The notes under the pieces were generated by a model. It was given only the letters and a program-made list of their open reading frames with translations. It did not search any database and was not told the origin of the DNA. Positions 40,948 to 48,916 of a DNA stretch of 64,000 nt are shown here, in pieces. The position numbers were made by a program, and so were the translations under genes. Where the stretch lies: contig NZ_CP029693.1 of assembly GCF_003228315.1 (NCBI RefSeq), positions 4,639,501-4,703,500 of the forward strand. Direction: 5' to 3'. Each line of letters begins with the position of its first letter. Position 1 is the stretch's first letter. This DNA comes from Pseudomonas putida (GTDB lineage: Bacteria > Pseudomonadota > Gammaproteobacteria > Pseudomonadales > Pseudomonadaceae).

Positions 40948-43900
40948 TTAGCCGATCGTCATCAAGCTCGCATTACCACCCGCCGCCGCGGTGTTGACGC
41001 TCAACGCCCGCTCGATCACCAGACGCTCCAGCGCAATGTTGGATTCACCTTGCGACAGGCCCTGCACACCAACGATGGCACCGGCACGCTTGGCCACCTG
41101 CTGGCAAACCGCCTGCAACTGATCGGAATGGCCGTGATGCAGAACCGCATCAAACACCACTTCGTCCTTGTTCCAGTCGGCGACCAGCTTGATGCGCGCC
41201 TGAATGTCCTTCGGCAGGCGTGCGAACAGCGCCTTGCTCAGGTCGGATTCCGGCCACACCGCCGAACCGCCGACCGCCAATACCGCCGCCAGTTGGGTCA
41301 GCAGATCGCCTTCGACTTCCGCCAGGCACAGCACGTGTTCACGCGGCAGGATCGCATAGCTGTTGCGCTCGCCGGTCGGGCCGGCCAGGACGCGGGTGAT
41401 ACCGCTTTGCGATTGACCGGCGAACTGCACGCACAGGGTACTCAGGTCGGCGAACTTGTTGCTGTCGGCCCAGGTTTTCAGGGCGGTCAGCGGCTTGCTC
41501 ATGGCGTCACGCAGGCGAACATCCGGTGCCGCGGCAGCATCGGCGCGGGCGAAGGATTGTTCGATGGCATCCGTAGGACGCGTCGACAGCAGGCGGTACA
41601 GGTACAACGGACCACCGGCTTTCGGACCGGTACCCGACAGGCCTTCGCCGCCGAATGGCTGCACGCCGACCACGGCACCGACGATGTTGCGGTTCACATA
41701 GACGTTACCGGCGTTGACGGTGTCGATCACCTTGGCGATGGTCTCGTCGATGCGGGTGTGCACGCCCAGGGTCAGACCGTAGCCGGACGCATTGATCTGA
41801 GCGATCAACTGGTCGATGTCCTTGCGCTTGTAGCGAACCACGTGCAGCACCGGGCCGAAGATCTCCCGCTGCAGTTCGTCGAAGCTTTCCAGTTCGATCA
41901 GGGTCGGCATCACGAAAGTGCCGCGTTTGACTTCCTCGGCATCGGCGATGGCCACCTGGTACACGCTGCGGCCTTTGTCGCGCATGGCCTGGATGTGCTT
42001 CTCGATGCCGGCCTTGGCTTCGGCGTCGATCACCGGGCCGATGTCCACGGACAGGCGCTCCGGGTTGCCCAGACGGCTTTCGGCCATGGCGCCCTTGAGC
42101 ATTTCGATGACGCGGTCGGCGGAGTCTTCCTGCAGGCACAGTACCCGCAGGGCCGAGCAACGCTGGCCGGCGCTGTCGAAGGCCGAAGACACGACGTCGA
42201 TGACGACTTGTTCGGTCAGCGCCGAGGAGTCGACGATCATTGCGTTCTGGCCACCGGTTTCGGCGATCAGCGGGATCGGACGACCCTGGCTGTCCAGACG
42301 GCCGGCGATGTTGCGTTGCAGCAGGCGAGCGACTTCGGTGGAGCCAGTGAACATCACGCCCTTGACGCGATCGTCGCCGACCAGGCCGGCACCGACGGTT
42401 TCACCACGGCCCGGCAGCAGTTGCAGCACGCCTTCCGGAATCCCGGCTTCGAGCAGCAAACGCACGGCCTGGGCAGCCACCAGTGGCGTCTGTTCCGCAG
42501 GTTTGGCCAGTACCGGGTTACCGGCGGCCAGCGCAGCGGCGACCTGACCGCTGAAGATTGCCAGCGGGAAGTTCCACGGGCTGATGCACACCACCGGGCC
42601 CAATGGGCGGTGGGCGTCATTGGTGAAGTCGTTGCGTGCCTGCACTGCGTAGTAACGCAGGAAGTCCACGGCTTCGCGCACTTCGGCGATGGCGTTGGCG
42701 AAGGTCTTGCCGGCTTCACGGGCCAGCAGGCCCATCAGCGGCTGGATCTCGCCTTCCATCAAGTCAGCGGCACGTTCCAGGATCGCGGCGCGCTCGGCGG
42801 GCGGGGTGGCCTGCCAGATCGGTGCGGCGTTCAGGGCGCATTGAATGGCGTTGTCGACGTCATCGACCGTGGCTTCCTGCACGTGGCCGACCACATCACG
42901 CAGATCGGACGGGTTGAGCACCGGCGCAGGGGTTTCAGTGCTGGAGGCGCAACCGAGCATCGGCGCGGCTTTCCAGTTGTTGTGCGCGGTGGCGAGCAGG
43001 GCGCAGGACAGCGAGGCCAGGCGATGTTCGTTGGCCATGTCGATGCCGCTGGAGTTGGCGCGCTCGGAACCATAGAGGTCACGCGGCAGTGGAATGCGCG
43101 GGTGCGGCAGGCCGAAGCCGCCTTCCAGGGTTGCCATTTGCTCGATGCTCGCGACCGGATCGGCCACCAGTTCCTGAATCGAAATCGACTGGTCGGCAAT
43201 GCGATTGACGAACGAGGTGTTCGCGCCGTTTTCCAGCAGGCGACGCACCAGGTAGGCCAGCAGGGTTTCGTGAGTACCGACCGGAGCGTACACACGGCAC
43301 GGACGGTTCAGCTTGCCTTCGGAAACTTTGCCTACGACCTGTTCGTACAGCGGTTCACCCATGCCGTGCAGGCACTGGAACTCGTACTGGCCCGGGTAAT
43401 AGTTCTGACCGGCGATGTGGTAGATGGCCGACAGGGTGTGGGCGTTGTGCGTGGCGAATTGCGGGTAGATGACTTCCGGCACCGACAGCAGCTTGCGTGC
43501 GCAGGCGATATAGGAAACGTCGGTGTACACCTTGCGGGTGTAGACCGGATAGCCTTCCAGTCCTTCGACCTGGGCGCGCTTGATTTCGCTGTCCCAGTAC
43601 GCGCCTTTCACCAGGCGGATCATCAGGCGATGACGGCTGCGACGAGCCAGGTCGATCACGTAGTCGATCACGTACGGGCAACGCTTCTGGTAAGCCTGGA
43701 TCACGAAACCGATACCGTTCCAGCCGGTCAGTTGCGGCTCGAAGCACAGGCGCTCCAGCAGATCCAGCGACAGCTCGAGGCGGTCGGCTTCTTCGGCGTC
43801 GATGTTCAGGCCGATGTCGTATTGTTTGGCCAGCAGGGTCAGCGACAGCAGGCGCGGGTACAGCTCGTCCATCACGCGCTCGTACTGGGCGCGGCTGTAA

Positions 43901-44901
43901 CGCGGATGCAGGGCGGACAGTTTGATGGAAATGCCCGGGCCTTCATAAATCCCGCGACCGTGGGAGGCTTTGCCGATCGAGTGGATGGCTTGTTCGTACG
44001 AGGCCAGGTATTTCTGCGCGTCGTGTTCGGTCAGCGCTGCTTCACCGAGCATGTCGTAGGAGTAGCGGAAGCCTTTGGCTTCGAACTTGCTCGCGTTGGC
44101 CAGGGCTTCGGCGATGGTTTCGCCGGTAACGAACTGCTCACCCATCAGGCGCATCGCCATGTCGACGCCCTTGCGGATCATCGGCTCGCCGCTCTTGCCG
44201 ATGATGCGGCTCAGGGACGAAGTCAGGCCGGCTTCGTTGTGGGTGGACACCAGCTTGCCAGTCAGCAGCAGGCCCCAGGTGGCGGCGTTGACGAACAGCG
44301 ATGGGCTGTTGCCCAGGTGCGGCTGCCAGTTACCGGTGCTGATCTTGTCGCGGATCAGTGCGTCACGGGTGCCTTTGTCCGGGATGCGCAGCAGCGCTTC
44401 GGCCAGGCACATCAGTGCCACTCCTTCCTGGGACGACAGGGAGAATTCCTGCAGCAGGCCCTGAACGATACCGGCACGGCCGCCGGCGCTCTTCTGATTA
44501 CGCAGTTTTTCGGCGATGGACGCGGCGAGCTTGTTGGTGGCCTCGGCCATCGGCGCCGGCAGGCGTGCCTGCTCGATCAGCATCGGCACCACTTCCGGTT
44601 CCGGGCGACGGTAGGCGGCGGTGATCGAGGCGCGCAGTACCGATTGCGGCAGGATGCTTTCGGCGAATTCGAGGAAGCACTGGTGGGCGTGATCGGCGTG
44701 GACTTCGCCGGCGTCGTCAGCAGTAGCGGTGGTCAAACCGTTCAGCTCGGTCAGGGTTGCACCACCCTCGAGTTTTTCCAGGTAATTGAAAATTGCCTGC
44801 TTGATCAGCCAGTGCGGCGTGCGATCAATCGAGGTCGCGGCAGCCTTCAGGCGCTCGCGGGTCGGGTCGTCAAGCTTGACGCCAAGGGTGGTGGTAGCCA
44901 T
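40948..44901 (-). CDS. putA: Trifunctional proline dehydrogenase / P5C dehydrogenase / transcriptional repressor
   Basis: A 1317-residue PutA. Residues 1-47 are a ribbon-helix-helix DNA-binding domain (TTLGVKLDDPTRERLKAAATSIDRTPHWLIKQAI). The FAD proline dehydrogenase barrel occupies about 190-560, with YDIGLNIDAEEADRLELSL and RLVKGAYWDSEIKRAQ. The aldehyde dehydrogenase domain (from about 650) has IAETGGQNAMIVD and the catalytic Cys in SAGQRCSALRVLCLQ. It oxidises proline to glutamate. The DNA-binding domain should act on the TGCAAC/GTTGCA sites in the adjacent 462 bp control region. ATG 44901 has GAGGA 7 bases upstream. Confidence 0.97.
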   Translation of the reverse strand: MATTTLGVKLDDPTRERLKAAATSIDRTPHWLIKQAIFNYLEKLEGGATLTELNGLTTATADDAGEVHADHAHQCFLEFAESILPQSVLRASITAAYRRPEPEVVPMLIEQARLPAPMAEATNKLAASIAEKLRNQKSAGGRAGIVQGLLQEFSLSSQEGVALMCLAEALLRIPDKGTRDALIRDKISTGNWQPHLGNSPSLFVNAATWGLLLTGKLVSTHNEAGLTSSLSRIIGKSGEPMIRKGVDMAMRLMGEQFVTGETIAEALANASKFEAKGFRYSYDMLGEAALTEHDAQKYLASYEQAIHSIGKASHGRGIYEGPGISIKLSALHPRYSRAQYERVMDELYPRLLSLTLLAKQYDIGLNIDAEEADRLELSLDLLERLCFEPQLTGWNGIGFVIQAYQKRCPYVIDYVIDLARRSRHRLMIRLVKGAYWDSEIKRAQVEGLEGYPVYTRKVYTDVSYIACARKLLSVPEVIYPQFATHNAHTLSAIYHIAGQNYYPGQYEFQCLHGMGEPLYEQVVGKVSEGKLNRPCRVYAPVGTHETLLAYLVRRLLENGANTSFVNRIADQSISIQELVADPVASIEQMATLEGGFGLPHPRIPLPRDLYGSERANSSGIDMANEHRLASLSCALLATAHNNWKAAPMLGCASSTETPAPVLNPSDLRDVVGHVQEATVDDVDNAIQCALNAAPIWQATPPAERAAILERAADLMEGEIQPLMGLLAREAGKTFANAIAEVREAVDFLRYYAVQARNDFTNDAHRPLGPVVCISPWNFPLAIFSGQVAAALAAGNPVLAKPAEQTPLVAAQAVRLLLEAGIPEGVLQLLPGRGETVGAGLVGDDRVKGVMFTGSTEVARLLQRNIAGRLDSQGRPIPLIAETGGQNAMIVDSSALTEQVVIDVVSSAFDSAGQRCSALRVLCLQEDSADRVIEMLKGAMAESRLGNPERLSVDIGPVIDAEAKAGIEKHIQAMRDKGRSVYQVAIADAEEVKRGTFVMPTLIELESFDELQREIFGPVLHVVRYKRKDIDQLIAQINASGYGLTLGVHTRIDETIAKVIDTVNAGNVYVNRNIVGAVVGVQPFGGEGLSGTGPKAGGPLYLYRLLSTRPTDAIEQSFARADAAAAPDVRLRDAMSKPLTALKTWADSNKFADLSTLCVQFAGQSQSGITRVLAGPTGERNSYAILPREHVLCLAEVEGDLLTQLAAVLAVGGSAVWPESDLSKALFARLPKDIQARIKLVADWNKDEVVFDAVLHHGHSDQLQAVCQQVAKRAGAIVGVQGLSQGESNIALERLVIERALSVNTAAAGGNASLMTIG

Positions 44902-45363
44902 GTTTTTTGTCCTCATGTTTGCCACGACTGCGTGGCATCAGCTGGCGGCAAGATTAGCCGTGCGCTGGCAGAGGTGCAACCGGGTGCAACCCTTTTTTGT
45001 CGGAAATTTCCGAGCTTGTTCAGGAATTAAATTCTGGTACGAAAGTACCGGTCCTGCTGGGTGCCTTTTACTTTTTGAAAACTCTAGGCGTTGAAGAAAA
45101 CGCGTTAAAAAACAGTTGTTTGCGAATTAAGGCTACATAGGTGCAACTAATTCTCAATAAAAGGTTGCACCTTCTTTGCTTTGTTGACTAGCATTCGCGC
45201 CCCAAGGTGCAACCCGTCTGGATCGAGGGTGCGCCGGCTGATGGCTTTCCTGGGGAAACATCAGTCATAAATGCGCGGCGTTCCGAATCGTCTCCCAAGC
45301 ATCATGGGTTGCGAGCGGTTCAGCAGCCGCCGCTACATAAAAACAAAGCCAGGGCGTCACTTA
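44902..45363. promoter_or_regulatory. putA-putP control region with five PutA-type sites
   Basis: 462 bp between the divergent genes. The hexamer TGCAAC (complement GTTGCA) occurs at 44975, 44985, 45142 and 45208, and GTTGCA at 45164. E. coli PutA is known to bind GTTGCA operators through its ribbon-helix-helix domain, and the local PutA has that domain. The first two sites are one helical turn apart, and the 45142/45164 pair faces each other. GCCACGACTGCGTGGC near the putA start is a further palindrome. No other gene is seen. Confidence 0.75.
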
Positions 45364-46848
45364 ATGAGCGTAACGAATCCAACCCTGATCACCTTCGTGA
45401 TCTACATCGCTGCCATGGTGCTGATCGGCTTCATGGCCTATCGCTCCACCAACAACCTCTCCGACTACATTCTGGGCGGCCGTAGCCTGGGTAGCGTCGT
45501 GACCGCGCTGTCCGCCGGTGCCTCCGACATGAGTGGCTGGTTGTTGATGGGTCTGCCGGGCGCCATCTACATGTCCGGTCTTTCCGAGAGCTGGATCGCC
45601 ATCGGCCTGATCGTCGGTGCCTACCTGAACTGGTTGTTCGTCGCCGGTCGCCTGCGGGTGCAGACCGAGCACAACGGTGACGCGCTGACCCTGCCGGACT
45701 ACTTCGCCAGCCGTTTCGAAGACAAAAGCGGCCTGCTGCGAATCATCTCCGCGGTCGTGATCCTGGTGTTCTTCACCATTTACTGCGCCTCCGGCATCGT
45801 GGCCGGTGCCCGTCTGTTTGAAAGCACCTTCGGCATGTCCTACGAGACGGCGCTGTGGGCCGGTGCTGCGGCGACCATTGCCTACACCTTCGTCGGCGGT
45901 TTCCTGGCAGTGAGCTGGACCGATACCGTACAAGCCACGCTGATGATTTTCGCCCTGATCCTCACGCCGATCATCGTGCTGCTGGCCACCGGCGGCGTCG
46001 ACACCACCTTCCTGGCTATCGAAGCGCAGGATCCGGCCAACTTCGACATGCTCAAGGGCACCACCTTCATCGGCATCATTTCGCTGATGGGCTGGGGTCT
46101 GGGTTACTTCGGCCAACCGCACATCCTGGCGCGCTTCATGGCGGCGGATTCGGTCAAGTCGATCGCCAAGGCCCGTCGCATCTCCATGACCTGGATGATC
46201 CTGTGCCTGGGCGGCACCGTCGCTGTCGGCTTCTTCGGCATCGCCTACTTCTCGGCCAACCCGGACGTGGCCCTGCCGGTGAGCGAGAACCACGAGCGCG
46301 TGTTCATCGAGCTGGCGAAAATCCTCTTCAACCCGTGGATTGCCGGTGTCCTGCTGTCGGCCATTCTGGCCGCCGTCATGAGTACCCTGAGCTGCCAGTT
46401 GCTGGTGTGCTCCAGTGCCCTGACCGAAGACTTCTACAAGACCTTCCTGCGTAAATCCGCTTCCCAGCTGGAACTGGTCTGGGTCGGTCGCGCCATGGTG
46501 CTGCTGGTGGCCCTGGTGGCTATCGCATTGGCGGCCAATCCGGAAAACCGCGTGCTGGGTCTGGTCAGCTACGCCTGGGCCGGCTTCGGTGCCGCGTTCG
46601 GTCCGGTGGTGCTGATCTCCGTGATCTGGAAAGACATGACCCGCAATGGCGCGCTGGCCGGCATCCTGGTCGGCGCGATCACCGTGATCGTGTGGAAGCA
46701 CTTCGAACTGCTGGGTCTGTACGAAATCATCCCGGGCTTCATCTTCGCCAGCCTGGCGATCTACATCGTCAGCAAGTTGGGCGCCCCGACTGCCGGCATG
46801 TTGCAGCGCTTCGCTGCTGCAGAGAGTGATTTTCGCCTGAACAAGTGA
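45364..46848 (+). CDS. putP: Sodium/proline symporter
   Basis: A 494-residue SSS-family transporter with about thirteen hydrophobic segments. The signature GGRSLGSVVTALSAGASDMSGWLLMGLPG near the N-terminus matches PutP, as does GWGLGYFGQPHILARFMAADSVKSI. It imports proline with sodium, feeding PutA. The ATG at 45364 was chosen as it matches the family N-terminus; an in-frame ATG 93 bases upstream is preceded by unrelated sequence. A strong terminator follows at 46886. Confidence 0.95.
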   Translation: MSVTNPTLITFVIYIAAMVLIGFMAYRSTNNLSDYILGGRSLGSVVTALSAGASDMSGWLLMGLPGAIYMSGLSESWIAIGLIVGAYLNWLFVAGRLRVQTEHNGDALTLPDYFASRFEDKSGLLRIISAVVILVFFTIYCASGIVAGARLFESTFGMSYETALWAGAAATIAYTFVGGFLAVSWTDTVQATLMIFALILTPIIVLLATGGVDTTFLAIEAQDPANFDMLKGTTFIGIISLMGWGLGYFGQPHILARFMAADSVKSIAKARRISMTWMILCLGGTVAVGFFGIAYFSANPDVALPVSENHERVFIELAKILFNPWIAGVLLSAILAAVMSTLSCQLLVCSSALTEDFYKTFLRKSASQLELVWVGRAMVLLVALVAIALAANPENRVLGLVSYAWAGFGAAFGPVVLISVIWKDMTRNGALAGILVGAITVIVWKHFELLGLYEIIPGFIFASLAIYIVSKLGAPTAGMLQRFAAAESDFRLNK

Positions 46849-46885
46849 TGGGTGAGCGCATACGCCGAGCCAATGCTTGAATGAA

Positions 46886-46920
46886 AACGGCCCGCTTCCT
46901 TTGGAAGCGGGCCGTTTTTT
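46886..46920 (+). terminator. Rho-independent terminator after putP
   Basis: AACGGCCCGCTTCC and its exact complement form a 14 bp stem with a TTT loop, followed by a run of Ts. It starts 37 bases after the putP stop. Confidence 0.93.
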
Positions 46921-46938
46921 TATGCCTTTAGTGACCCC

Positions 46939-47025
46939 GTGGGAGCGAGCCTGCTCGCGATAGCGTCAGGTCAGCCGCATCGATTTTGAATGTGAGACCG
47001 TCATCGCGAGCAGGCTCGCTCCCAC
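46939..47025. repeat. REPIN, about 87 bp
   Basis: Arms GTGGGAGCGAGCCTGCTCG and complement flank about 45 bases, between the putP terminator and rlmJ. Confidence 0.92.
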
Positions 47026-47120
47026 AGGGGGCTTGGTCAGGGAGATAAAGCCGCTCGGCCGCGAACCCCTGACTTGCCGGCCGGTAAAAGGTAAACTCGC
47101 CGGCCTTCGCAGGAGCAACC

Positions 47121-47960
47121 ATGAATTATCGTCACGCCTTCCATGCCGGCAATCACGCCGATGTGTTCAAACACCTGACCTTGACCCGTCTCATCGCCCT
47201 GATGTCGCGCAAGGAGCAGCCGTTTGCCTATCTCGATACGCACGCCGGCATCGGCCTGTATGACCTGCAGGGCGATCAGGCCAGTCGTACCGGCGAGTAC
47301 CTGGAAGGCATCGCGCGTTTATGGGATCAGCCGGATCTGCCGATCCTGACCGCCGACTACATGCAGGTGCTGCACGAGATGAACCCGGATGGTCAGTTGC
47401 GCTACTACCCGGGCTCGCCGGAACTGGCGCGACGCCTGACCCGTCCGCAGGATCGCGTGCTGATCAACGAGAAACACCCTGAGGACGGCTTGCTGCTCAA
47501 GGAAAACATGGCCGGTGATCGTCGGGTCAAGGTGCACCTGGGCGAAGGCTGGCACGTGCCGCGAGCCTTGCTGCCGGTTCCGGAAAAACGCGCGGTGATG
47601 CTGATCGATCCGCCGTTCGAAAAGCTCGATGAGATGCAGCGCTGCGCACTGGCAATGAAGGAAGCGATTGGCCGGATGCGCCAGACCGTCGCGGCGATCT
47701 GGTACCCGGTGAAGGATCAGCGAGCGTTGCGTCGTTTCTATCAGGACTTGGCCGGCACCGGTGCGCCGAAGTTGCTGCGTGTGGAGTTGCTGGTGCATCC
47801 GCTGGACACGCCGAACAGTCTGAACGGTTCCGGTCTGGCGATTGCCAATCCGCCGTGGGGGCTGGAGGAAGAATTGCGTGAGCTGCTGCCGTGGTTGTCC
47901 GAGAAGCTTGGACAGACCCAGGGTGGGTGGAAGATGGATTGGCTGATCGCCGAGAGCTGA
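47121..47960 (+). CDS. rlmJ: 23S rRNA (adenine(2030)-N6)-methyltransferase
   Basis: A 279-residue SAM methyltransferase that modifies A2030 of 23S rRNA. MNYRHAFHAGNHADVFKHLTLTRLI is the RlmJ N-terminus, FAYLDTHAGIGLYDLQGDQA the SAM site, and VMLIDPPFEKLDEMQ the DPPF catalytic motif. Length and start agree with the family. It stands alone and is followed by a pair of REP arms of the second type. Confidence 0.96.
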   Translation: MNYRHAFHAGNHADVFKHLTLTRLIALMSRKEQPFAYLDTHAGIGLYDLQGDQASRTGEYLEGIARLWDQPDLPILTADYMQVLHEMNPDGQLRYYPGSPELARRLTRPQDRVLINEKHPEDGLLLKENMAGDRRVKVHLGEGWHVPRALLPVPEKRAVMLIDPPFEKLDEMQRCALAMKEAIGRMRQTVAAIWYPVKDQRALRRFYQDLAGTGAPKLLRVELLVHPLDTPNSLNGSGLAIANPPWGLEEELRELLPWLSEKLGQTQGGWKMDWLIAES

Positions 47961-47993
47961 TCTGTTGCATTTGTGGCGTCTGATCGGACGCCT

Positions 47994-48055
47994 TCGCGGG
48001 CAAGCCCGCTCCCACAGGGTATGTGTAAGTCCTGTGGGAGCGGGCTTGCCCGCGA
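47994..48055. repeat. Tail-to-tail REP pair of the second type
   Basis: A reverse arm TCGCGGGCAAGCCCGCTCCC (47994-48016) and a forward arm ending GCGGGCTTGCCCGCGA (48033-48055) flank 16 bases. The core matches the single REP at 8147. Confidence 0.87.
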
Positions 48056-48075
48056 TGCTTTTCAGGGCGTGAAAA

Positions 48076-48726
48076 TCAGATTGGGCAGGTGACGCCGGTG
48101 CCGCCAATCCCGCAGTAGCCTTCCGGGTTCTTCGCCAGGTATTGCTGGTGATAAGCCTCGGCAAAGTACACGGTCGGTGCCTGCTCGACTTCGGTGGTGA
48201 TTTCGCCGAAACCGGACTTGCTCAGTTCAGCCTGGAAGGCTTGCTTGCTGGCCAGGGCTTTATCGAGGTGCTCCGGGCTGGTGCAGTAGATCGTCGAGCG
48301 ATACTGGGTGCCGATGTCGTTGCCCTGGCGCATGCCCTGGGTCGGGTTGTGCAGCTCCCAGAACATCTTCAGCAGCTCGTCGTAGCTGACTTTGTCCTTG
48401 TCATACACCACCAGCACCACTTCAGCGTGACCGGTCAGGCCCGAGCAGACTTCTTCGTAGGTCGGGTTCGGGGTGAAGCCGCCGGCGTAGCCGACCACGG
48501 TGCTGACCACGCCTTCACGCTGCCAGAACCGCCGCTCGGCGCCCCAGAAGCAACCCAGGCCGAAGATGGCGAAATCGACGTCCTGAAAGAAGGGGCCCAG
48601 CAGTGGGGTCTCTTCGAAAACGTAGTGTTTCTCGGGCAGAACCATCGGGGTTTCGCGGCCAGGCAGAGCTTGTTCTTTGGTAGGAAGCACGTTTTTGTTC
48701 ACCAGAATTTCCGAGCGCAGAACCAT
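48076..48726 (-). CDS. msrA: Peptide methionine sulfoxide reductase A
   Basis: A 216-residue enzyme that repairs oxidised methionine (S form). [29 protein letters not shown] holds the catalytic GCFWG cysteine, and [18 protein letters not shown] and [28 protein letters not shown] carry the conserved Glu, Tyr and resolving cysteines. It is transcribed alone, converging with rlmJ. Another REPIN lies upstream, before the GGDEF/EAL gene. Confidence 0.97.
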   Translation of the reverse strand: MVLRSEILVNKNVLPTKEQALPGRETPMVLPEKHYVFEETPLLGPFFQDVDFAIFGLGCFWGAERRFWQREGVVSTVVGYAGGFTPNPTYEEVCSGLTGHAEVVLVVYDKDKVSYDELLKMFWELHNPTQGMRQGNDIGTQYRSTIYCTSPEHLDKALASKQAFQAELSKSGFGEITTEVEQAPTVYFAEAYHQQYLAKNPEGYCGIGGTGVTCPI

Positions 48727-48803
48727 TATCAGTCCTCAGTCAGGATGGAATGTAAATAGACAGACTATCAGTGTGCCGAATGCCGACGAGTTAAGCACTA
48801 CCC

Positions 48804-48899
48804 CCCTGTGGGAGCGAGCCTGCTCGCGAAGGCGGTGGGCCAGCCATGGGTGATATTGATTGGACTGACGCTTTCGCGAGCAGGCTCGCTCCCACAGGG
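48804..48899. repeat. REPIN, about 96 bp
   Basis: Extended arms CCCTGTGGGAGCGAGCC and complement CCCACAGGG, with a 45-base interior. Lies between the GGDEF/EAL gene 3' end and msrA. Confidence 0.92.
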
Positions 48900-48916
48900 T
48901 TGAATGCAGTAATGGG

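Noticed and set aside
41050-45030. A 1326-codon open frame opposite putA
   Set aside because: It is the mirror of the putA frame caused by high GC content and codon bias; the product is low-complexity and rich in H, Q, R, G, D with no domain, and putA itself is certain.
46886-46920. Possible REP-type repeat at the putP end
   Set aside because: The stem has the 14 bp arms, short loop and T-run of a terminator and does not share the REP core.
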